A stretch of DNA of 64,000 nt from Paralichthys olivaceus. Its lineage: Eukaryota > Chordata > Actinopteri > Pleuronectiformes > Paralichthyidae. The notes under the pieces are model-generated. The model searched no databases. It was not told the DNA's origin and was given only the letters and a program-made list of their open reading frames with translations. Shown here piece after piece: positions 49,401-61,400 of the stretch. Position 1 is the stretch's first letter; the number at the start of each line of letters is the position of its first letter. The translations under genes were made by a program, and so were the position numbers. Location: assembly GCF_024713975.1 (NCBI RefSeq), contig NC_091114.1, forward strand, positions 10,946,001-11,010,000. Direction: 5' to 3'.

Positions 49401-52400
49401 CAACGACAACAACTACCGCCCCAACGACAACAACTGCCCCAACGACAACAACTACTGCCCCAACTACAACAACAACTGCCACAACTACAACAACTGCCCC
49501 AACTACAACAACAACTGCCCCAACTACAACCACTGCCCCAACGACAACAACAACTGCACCAACTACAACAACAACTGCACCAACTACAACAACTACCGCC
49601 CCAACGACAACAACTACCGCCCCAACGACAACAACTACTGCCCCAACAACAACAACAACTGCCCCAACTACAACAACTACTACCCCAACAACAACAACTG
49701 CCCCAACTACAACTACCACCCCAACTACAACAACAACTGCCCCAACGACAACAACTGCCCCAACTACAACAACTAGTGCCCCAACGACGACAACAACTGC
49801 CCCAACAACAACAACAACTGCCCCAACGACGACAACAACTGCCCCAACAACAACAACAACTGCACCAACTACAACAACAACTGCCCCAACTACAACAACT
49901 ACCGCCCCAACGACAACAACAAATGCCCCAACGACGACAACAACTGCCCCAACAACAACAACAACTGCCCCAACGACAACAACTACTGCCCCAACAACAA
50001 CAACAACTGCCCCAACTACAACAACTACTACCCCAACGACAACAACTGCCCCAACTACAACAACAACTGCCCCAACTACCGCCCCAACAACAACTACTGC
50101 CCCAACGACAACAACAACTGCCCCAACTACCGCCCCAACAACAACAACTACTGCCCCAACGACAACAACAACTGCCCCAACTACAACAACTACTACCCCA
50201 ACGACAACAACTGCCCCAACTACAACAACAACTGCCCCAACTACCGCCCCAACAACAACTACTGCCCCAACGACAACAACAACTGCCCCAACTACCGCCC
50301 CAACAACAACAACTACTGCCCCAACGACAACAACAACTGCCCCAACTACAACAACTACCGCCCCAACGACAACAACAAATGCCCCAACGACGACAACAAC
50401 TGCCCCAACAACAACAACAACTGCCCCAACGACAACAACTATTGCCCCAACAACAACAACAACTGCCCCAACTACAACAACTACTACCCCAACGACAACC
50501 ACCGCCCCAACGACAACAACAACTGCCCCAACTACAACAACTACCGCCCCAACAACAACAACTACTACCCTAACGACAACAACTGCCCCAACTACAACCA
50601 CCGCCCCAACGACAACAACAACTGCCACTACAACAACTACCGCCCCAACGACAACAACTACCGCCCCAACGACAACAACTGCCCCAACGACAACAACAAC
50701 TGCACCAACAACAACAACAACTGCACCAACTCCAACAACAACTGCCCCAACTACAACAACTACCGCCCGAACTACAACAACTACCGCCCCAACGACAACA
50801 ACAACTGCCCCAACGACGACAACAACTGCCCCAACAACAACAACAACTGCCCCAACGACAACAACTACTGCCCCAACAACAACAACAACTGCCCCAACTA
50901 CAACAACTACTACCCCAACAACAACAACTACTACCCCAACGACGACAACAACTGCCCCAACAACAACAACAACTGCCCCAACAACAACAACAACTGCCCC
51001 AACTACAACTACCACCCCAACTACAACAACAACTGCCCCAACTACAACTACCACCCCATCTACAACAACAACTGTCCCAACGACAACAACTACTACCCCA
51101 ACAACAACAACTGCCCCAACTACAACCACCGCCCCAACGACAACAACAACTGCCACTACAACAACTACCGCCCCAACGACAACAACTACCGCCCCAACGA
51201 CAACAACTGCCCCAACGACAACAACAACTGCACCAACTACAACAACAACTGCACCAACTACAACAACAACTGCCCCAACGACAACAACTACTGCCCCAAC
51301 TACAACAACAACTGCCACAACTGCCCCAACTACAACAACAACTGCCCCAACTACAACCACTGCCCCAACGACAACAACAACTGCACCAACTACAACAACA
51401 ACTGCCCCAACGACAACAACTACCGCCCCAACGACAACAACAACTGCCCCAACGACGACAACAACTGCCCCAACAACAACAACAACTGCCCCAACGACAA
51501 CAACTACTGCCCCAACAACAACAACAACTGCCCCAACAACAACAACTACAACAACTACTACCCCAACAACAACAACTACTACCCCAACGACGACAACAAC
51601 TGCCCCAACAACAACAACAACTGCCCCAACTACAACTACCACCCCAACTACAACAACAACTGCCCCAACGACAACAACTGCCCCAACTACAACAACTACT
51701 GCACCAACTACAACAACTAGTGCCCCAACGACGACAACAACTGCCCCAACAACAACAACAACTGCCCCAACGACGACAACAACTGCCCCAACAACAACAA
51801 CAACTGCCCCAACGACAACAACTACTGCCCCAACAACAACAACAACTGCCCCAACGACAACAACTACTGCCCCAACAACTGCCCCAACTACAACAACTAC
51901 TACCCCAACGACAACAACTGCCCCAACTACAACCACCGCCCCAACGACAACAACAACTGCCCCAACTACAACAACTACCGCCCCAACAACAACAACTACT
52001 GCCCCAACGACAACAACAACTGCCCCAACTACAACAACTACCGCCGCAACGACAACAACTACTGCCCCAACAACAACAACAACTGCCCCAACTACAACAA
52101 CTACTACCCCAACAACAACAACTGCCCCAACTACAACTACCACCCCAACTACAACAACAACTGTCCCAACGACAACAACTACTACCCCAACAACAACAAC
52201 TGCCCCAACTACAACCACCGCCCCAACGACAACAACAACTGCCACTACAACAACTACCGCCCCAACGACAACAACTACCGCCCCAACGACAACAACTACC
52301 GCCCCAACGACAACAACTGCCCCAACGACAACAACAACTGCACCAACTACAACAACAACTGCACCAACTACAACAACAACTGCCCCAACGACAACAACTA

Positions 52401-55400
52401 CTGTCCCAACAACAACAACAACTGCCCCAACTACAACAACTACTACCCCAACAACAACAACTGCCCCAACTACAACTACCACCCCAACTACAACAACAAC
52501 TGTCCCAACGACAACAACTACTACCCCAACAACAACAACTGCCCCAACTACAACCACCGCCCCAACGACAACAACAACTGCCACTACAACAACAACAACT
52601 GCCCCAACGACAACAACTACTGCCCCAACAACTGCCCCAACTACAACAACTACTACCCCAACGACAACAACTGCCCCAACTACAACCACCGCCCCAACGA
52701 CAACAACAACTGCCCCAACTACAACAACTACCGCCCCAACAACAACAACTACTGCCCCAACGACAACAACAACTGCCCCAACTACAACAACTACCGCCGC
52801 AACGACAACAACTACTGCCCCAACAACAACAACAACTGCCCCAACTACAACAACTACTACCCCAACAACAACAACTGCCCCAACTACAACTACCACCCCA
52901 ACTACAACAACAACTGTCCCAACGACAACAACTACTACCCCAACAACAACAACTGCCCCAACTACAACCACCGCCCCAACGACAACAACAACTGCCACTA
53001 CAACAACTACCGCCCCAACGACAACAACTACCGCCCCAACGACAACAACTACCGCCCCAACGACAACAACTGCCCCAACGACAACAACAACTGCACCAAC
53101 TACAACAACAACTGCACATACTACAACAACAACTGCCCCAACGACAACAACTACTGCCCCAACTACAACAACAACTGCCACAACTACAACAACTGCCCCA
53201 ACTACAACAACAACTGCCCCAACTACAACCACTGCCCCAACGACAACAACAACTGCACCAACTACAACAACAACTGCCCCAACTACAACAACTACTGCCC
53301 CAACTACAACAACTACCGCCCCAACTACAACAACTACCGCCCCAACGACAACAACAACTGCCCCAACGACGACAACAACTGCCCCAACAACAACAACAAC
53401 TGCCCCAACGACAACAACTACTGCCCCAACAACAACAACAACTGCCCCAACTACAACAACTACAACAACAACTACCCCAACAACAACAACTACTACCCCA
53501 ACGACGACAACAACTGCCCCAACAACAACAACAACTGCCCCAACAACAACAACAACTGCCCCAACTACAACAACAACTGCCCCAACTACAACAACTACTG
53601 CACCAACTACAACAACTAGTGCCCCAACGACGACAACAACTGCCCCAACAACAACAACAACTGCCCCAACGACGACAACAACTGCCCCAACAACAACAAC
53701 AACTGCCCCAACGACAACAACTACTGCCCCAACAACAACAACAACTGCCCCAACGACAACAACTACTGCCCCAACAACTGCCCCAACTACAACAACTACT
53801 ACCCCAACGACAACAACTGCCCCAACTACAACCACCGCCCCAACGACAACAACAACTGCCCCAACTACAACAACTACCGCCCCAACAACAACAACTACTG
53901 CCCCAACGACAACAACAACTGCCCCAACTACAACAACTACCGCCGCAACGACAACAACTACTGCCCCAACAACAACAACAACTGCCCCAACTACAACAAC
54001 TACTACCCCAACAACAACAACTGCCCCAACTACAACAACTACTACCCCAACAACAACAACTGCCCCAACTACAACTACCACCCCAACTACAACAACAACT
54101 GTCCCAACGACAACAACTACTACCCCAACAACAACAACTGCCCCAACTACAACTACCACCCCAACTACAACAACAACTGCCCCAACGACAACAACAACTG
54201 CCCCAACCACAACAACTACTGCACCAACTACAACAACTAGTGCCCCAACGACGACAACAACTGCCCCAACAACAACAACAACTGCCCCAACGACAACAGC
54301 AACTGCCCCAACTACAACAACTACCGCCCCAACGACAACAACTACTGCCCCAACGACAACAACAACTGCCCCAACTACAACAACTACCGCCCCAACGACA
54401 ACAACAACTGCCCCAACTACAACAACTACCGCCCCAACAACAACAACTACTGCCCCAACGACAACAACAACTGCACCAACTACAACAACTAGTGCCCCAA
54501 CGACGACAACAACTGCACCAACTACAACAACAACTGCACCAACTACAACAACAACTGCCCCAACTACAACAACAACTGCCACAACTACAACAACAACTGC
54601 CCCAACAACAACAACAACTGCCGCAACTACAACAACTGCCCCAACAACAACAACAACTGCCCCAACTACAACAACTACCGCCCCAACAATAACAACTGCC
54701 CCAACGACAACAACTACTGCCCCAACAACAACAACAACTGCCCCAACTACAACAACTACCGCCCCAACGACAACAACTGCCCCAACTACAACCACTGCCC
54801 CAACGACAACAACAACTGCACCAACTACAACAACAACTGCACCAACTACAACAACAACTGCCCCAACGACAACAACAACTGCCCCAACGACGACAACAAT
54901 TGCCCCAACAACAACAACAACTGCTCCAACGACAACAACTACTGCCCCAACAACAACAACAACTGCCCCAACTACAACAACTACTACCCCAACGACAACA
55001 ACTGCCCCAACTACAACCACCGCCCCAACAACAACAACAACTGCCCCAACAACAACAACAACTGCCCCAACTACAACAACTACTACCCCAACGACAACAA
55101 CTGCCCCAACTACAACCACCGCCCCAACGACAACAACAACTGCCCCAACTACAACAACTACCGCCGCAACGACAACAACTACTGCCCCAACAACAACAAC
55201 AACTGCCCCAACTACAACAACTACTACCCCAACAACAACAACTGCCCCAACTACAACTACCACCCCAACTACAACAACAACTGCACCAACGACAACAACA
55301 ACTGCCCCAACTACAACAACTACTGCACCAACTACAACAACTAGTGCCCCAACAACGACAACAACTGCCGCAACAACAACAGCAACTGCCCCAACGACAA

Positions 55401-58400
55401 CAACTACTGCCCCAACAACAAAAACAACTGCCCCAACTACAACAACTACCGCCCTAACAACAACAACTACTGCCCCAACGACAACAACAACTGCCCCAAC
55501 TACAACAACTACCGCCCCAACGACAACAACTACTGCCCCAACAACAACAACAACTGCCCCAACTACAACAACTACTACCCCAACAACAACAACTGCCCCA
55601 ACGACAACAACAACTGCCCCAACTACAACAACTAGTGCCCCAACGACGACAACAACTGCCCCAACAACAACAACAACTGCCCCAACGACGACAACAACTG
55701 CCCCAACAACAACAACAACTACCCCAACGACAACAACTGCCCCAACTACAACCACCGCCCCAACGACAACAACAACTGCAACTACAACAACTACCGCCCC
55801 AACGACAACAACTATCGCCCCAACGACAACAACTGCCCCAACGAAAACAACTACTGCCCCAACAACAACAACAACTGCCCCAACTACAACAACAACTGCC
55901 CCAACTACAACCACTGCCCCAACGACAACAACAACTGCACCAACTACAACAACAACTGCACCAACTACAACAACTACTGCCACAACTACAACAACAACTG
56001 CCCCAACTACAACAACAACTGCCACAACTACAACAACAACTGCCCCAACAACAACAACAACTGCCGCAACTACAACAACTGCCCCAAGAACAACAACAAC
56101 TGCCCCAACTACAACAACTACCGCCCCAACGACAACAACTGCCCCAACGACAACAACTACTGCCCCAACAACAACAACAACTGCCCCAACTACAACAACT
56201 ACTACCCCAACAACAACAACTGCCCCAACTACAACTACCACCCCAACTACAACAACAACTGCCCCAACGACAACAACTACTGCCCCAACAACAACAACTA
56301 CTACCCCAACGACAACAACTGCCCCAACTACAACCACCGCCCCAACAACAACAACAACTGCAACTACAACAACTACCGCCCCAACGACAACAACTATCGC
56401 CCCAACGACAACAACTGCCCCAACGACAACAACTACTGCCACAACAACAACAACAACTGCCCCAACTACAACAACAACTGCCCCAACTACAACCACTGCC
56501 CCAACGACAACAACAACTGCACCAACTACAACAACTACTGCCACAACTACAACAACAACTGCCCCAACTACAACAACAACTGCCACAACTACAACAACAA
56601 CTGCCCCAACAACAACAACAACTGCCGCAACTACAACAACTGCCCCAACAACAACAACTACTGCCCCAACAACAACAACAACTGCCGCAACTACAACAAC
56701 TGCCCCAACAACAACAACAACTGCCCCAACTACAACAACTACCGCCCCAACGACAACAACTGTCCCAACGACAACAACTACTGCCCCAACAACAACAACA
56801 ACTGCCCCAACTACAACAACTACCGCCCCAACGACAACAACTGCCCCAACTACAACAAGAACTGCCCCAACTACAACAAGAACTGCCCCAACTACAACCA
56901 CTGCCCAAACGACAACAACCACTGCCCCAACGACAACAACAACTGCACCAACTACAACAACTACTGCCACAACTACAACAACAACTGCCCCAACTACAAC
57001 AACAACTGCCACAACTACAACAACAACTGCCCCAACAACAACAACAACTGCCGCAACTACAACAACTGCCCCAACAACAACAACAACTGCCGCAACTACA
57101 ACAACTGCCCCAACAACAACAACAACTGCCCCAACTACAACAACTACCGCCCCAACGACAACAACAACTGCCCCAACGACAACAACTGCCCCAACTACAA
57201 CAACTAGTGCCCCAACGACGACAACAACTGCCCCAACAACAACAACAACTGCCCCAACGACGACAACAACTGCCCCAACAACAACAACAACTGCACCAAC
57301 TACAACAACAACTGCCCCAACTACAACAACTACCGCCCCAACGACAACAACAAATGCCCCAACGACGACAACAACTGCCCCAACAACAACAACAACTGCC
57401 CCAACGACAACAACTACTGCCCCAACAACAACAACAACTGCCCCAACTACAACAACTACTACCCCAACGACAACAACTGCCCCAACTACAACAACAACTG
57501 CCCCAACTACCGCCCCAACAACAACTACTGCCCCAACGACAACAACAACTGCCCCAACTACCGCCCCAACAACAACAACTACTGCCCCAACGACAACAAC
57601 AACTGCCCCAACTACAACAACTACTACCCCAACGACAACAACTGCCCCAACTACAACAACAACTGCCCCAACTACCGCCCCAACAACAACTACTGCCCCA
57701 ACGACAACAACAACTGCCCCAACTACCGCCCCAACAACAACAACTACTGCCCCAACGACAACAACAACTGCCCCAACTACAACAACTACCGCCCCAACGA
57801 CAACAACAAATGCCCCAACGACGACAACAACTGCCCCAACAACAACAACAACTGCCCCAACGACAACAACTATTGCCCCAACAACAACAACAACTGCCCC
57901 AACTACAACAACTACTACCCCAACGACAACCACCGCCCCAACGACAACAACAACTGCCCCAACTACAACAACTACCGCCCCAACAACAACAACTACTACC
58001 CTAACGACAACAACTGCCCCAACTACAACCACCGCCCCAACGACAACAACAACTGCCACTACAACAACTACCGCCCCAACGACAACAACTACCGCCCCAA
58101 CGACAACAACTGCCCCAACGACAACAACAACTGCACCAACAACAACAACAACTGCACCAACTCCAACAACAACTGCCCCAACTACAACAACTACCGCCCG
58201 AACTACAACAACTACCGCCCCAACGACAACAACAACTGCCCCAACGACGACAACAACTGCCCCAACAACAACAACAACTGCCCCAACGACAACAACTACT
58301 GCCCCAACAACAACAACAACTGCCCCAACTACAACAACTACTACCCCAACAACAACAACTACTACCCCAACGACGACAACAACTGCCCCAACAACAACAA

Positions 58401-61400
58401 CAACTGCCCCAACAACAACAACAACTGCCCCAACTACAACTACCACCCCAACTACAACAACAACTGCCCCAACTACAACTACCACCCCATCTACAACAAC
58501 AACTGTCCCAACGACAACAACTACTACCCCAACAACAACAACTGCCCCAACTACAACCACCGCCCCAACGACAACAACAACTGCCACTACAACAACTACC
58601 GCCCCAACGACAACAACTACCGCCCCAACGACAACAACTGCCCCAACGACAACAACAACTGCACCAACTACAACAACAACTGCACCAACTACAACAACAA
58701 CTGCCCCAACGACAACAACTACTGCCCCAACTACAACAACAACTGCCACAACTGCCCCAACTACAACAACAACTGCCCCAACTACAACCACTGCCCCAAC
58801 GACAACAACAACTGCACCAACTACAACAACAACTGCCCCAACGACAACAACTACCGCCCCAACGACAACAACAACTGCCCCAACGACGACAACAACTGCC
58901 CCAACAACAACAACAACTGCCCCAACGACAACAACTACTGCCCCAACAACAACAACAACTGCCCCAACAACAACAACTACAACAACTACTACCCCAACAA
59001 CAACAACTACTACCCCAACGACGACAACAACTGCCCCAACAACAACAACAACTGCCCCAACAACAACAACAACTGCCCCAACTACAACTACCACCCCAAC
59101 TACAACAACAACTGCCCCAACGACAACAACTGCCCCAACTACAACAACTACTGCACCAACTACAACAACTAGTGCCCCAACGACGACAACAACTGCCCCA
59201 ACAACAACAACAACTGCCCCAACGACGACAACAACTGCCCCAACAACAACAACAACTGCCCCAACGACAACAACTACTGCCCCAACAACAACAACAACTG
59301 CCCCAACGACAACAACTACTGCCCCAACAACTGCCCCAACTACAACAACTACTACCCCAACGACAACAACTGCCCCAACTACAACCACCGCCCCAACGAC
59401 AACAACAACTGCCCCAACTACAACAACTACCGCCCCAACAACAACAACTACTGCCCCAACGACAACAACAACTGCCCCAACTACAACAACTACCGCCGCA
59501 ACGACAACAACTACTGCCCCAACAACAACAACAACTGCCCCAACTACAACAACTACTACCCCAACAACAACAACTGCCCCAACTACAACTACCACCCCAA
59601 CTACAACAACAACTGTCCCAACGACAACAACTACTACCCCAACAACAACAACTGCCCCAACTACAACCACCGCCCCAACGACAACAACAACTGCCACTAC
59701 AACAACTACCGCCCCAACGACAACAACTACCGCCCCAACGACAACAACTACCGCCCCAACGACAACAACTGCCCCAACGACAACAACAACTGCACCAACT
59801 ACAACAACAACTGCACCAACTACAACAACAACTGCCCCAACGACAACAACTACTGTCCCAACAACAACAACAACTGCCCCAACTACAACAACTACTACCC
59901 CAACAACAACAACTGCCCCAACTACAACTACCACCCCAACTACAACAACAACTGTCCCAACGACAACAACTACTACCCCAACAACAACAACTGCCCCAAC
60001 TACAACCACCGCCCCAACGACAACAACAACTGCCACTACAACAACAACAACTGCCCCAACGACAACAACTACTGCCCCAACAACTGCCCCAACTACAACA
60101 ACTACTACCCCAACGACAACAACTGCCCCAACTACAACCACCGCCCCAACGACAACAACAACTGCCCCAACTACAACAACTACCGCCCCAACAACAACAA
60201 CTACTGCCCCAACGACAACAACAACTGCCCCAACTACAACAACTACCGCCGCAACGACAACAACTACTGCCCCAACAACAACAACAACTGCCCCAACTAC
60301 AACAACTACTACCCCAACAACAACAACTGCCCCAACTACAACTACCACCCCAACTACAACAACAACTGTCCCAACGACAACAACTACTACCCCAACAACA
60401 ACAACTGCCCCAACTACAACCACCGCCCCAACGACAACAACAACTGCCACTACAACAACTACCGCCCCAACGACAACAACTACCGCCCCAACGACAACAA
60501 CTACCGCCCCAACGACAACAACTGCCCCAACGACAACAACAACTGCACCAACTACAACAACAACTGCACATACTACAACAACAACTGCCCCAACGACAAC
60601 AACTACTGCCCCAACTACAACAACAACTGCCACAACTACAACAACTGCCCCAACTACAACAACAACTGCCCCAACTACAACCACTGCCCCAACGACAACA
60701 ACAACTGCACCAACTACAACAACAACTGCCCCAACTACAACAACTACTGCCCCAACTACAACAACTACCGCCCCAACTACAACAACTACCGCCCCAACGA
60801 CAACAACAACTGCCCCAACGACGACAACAACTGCCCCAACAACAACAACAACTGCCCCAACGACAACAACTACTGCCCCAACAACAACAACAACTGCCCC
60901 AACTACAACAACTACAACAACAACTACCCCAACAACAACAACTACTACCCCAACGACGACAACAACTGCCCCAACAACAACAACAACTGCCCCAACAACA
61001 ACAACAACTGCCCCAACTACAACTACCACCCCAACTACAACAACAACTGCCCCAACTACAACAACTACTGCACCAACTACAACAACTAGTGCCCCAACGA
61101 CGACAACAACTGCCCCAACAACAACAACAACTGCCCCAACGACGACAACAACTGCCCCAACAACAACAACAACTGCCCCAACGACAACAACTACTGCCCC
61201 AACAACAACAACAACTGCCCCAACGACAACAACTACTGCCCCAACAACTGCCCCAACTACAACAACTACTACCCCAACGACAACAACTGCCCCAACTACA
61301 ACCACCGCCCCAACGACAACAACAACTGCCCCAACTACAACAACTACCGCCCCAACAACAACAACTACTGCCCCAACGACAACAACAACTGCCCCAACTA

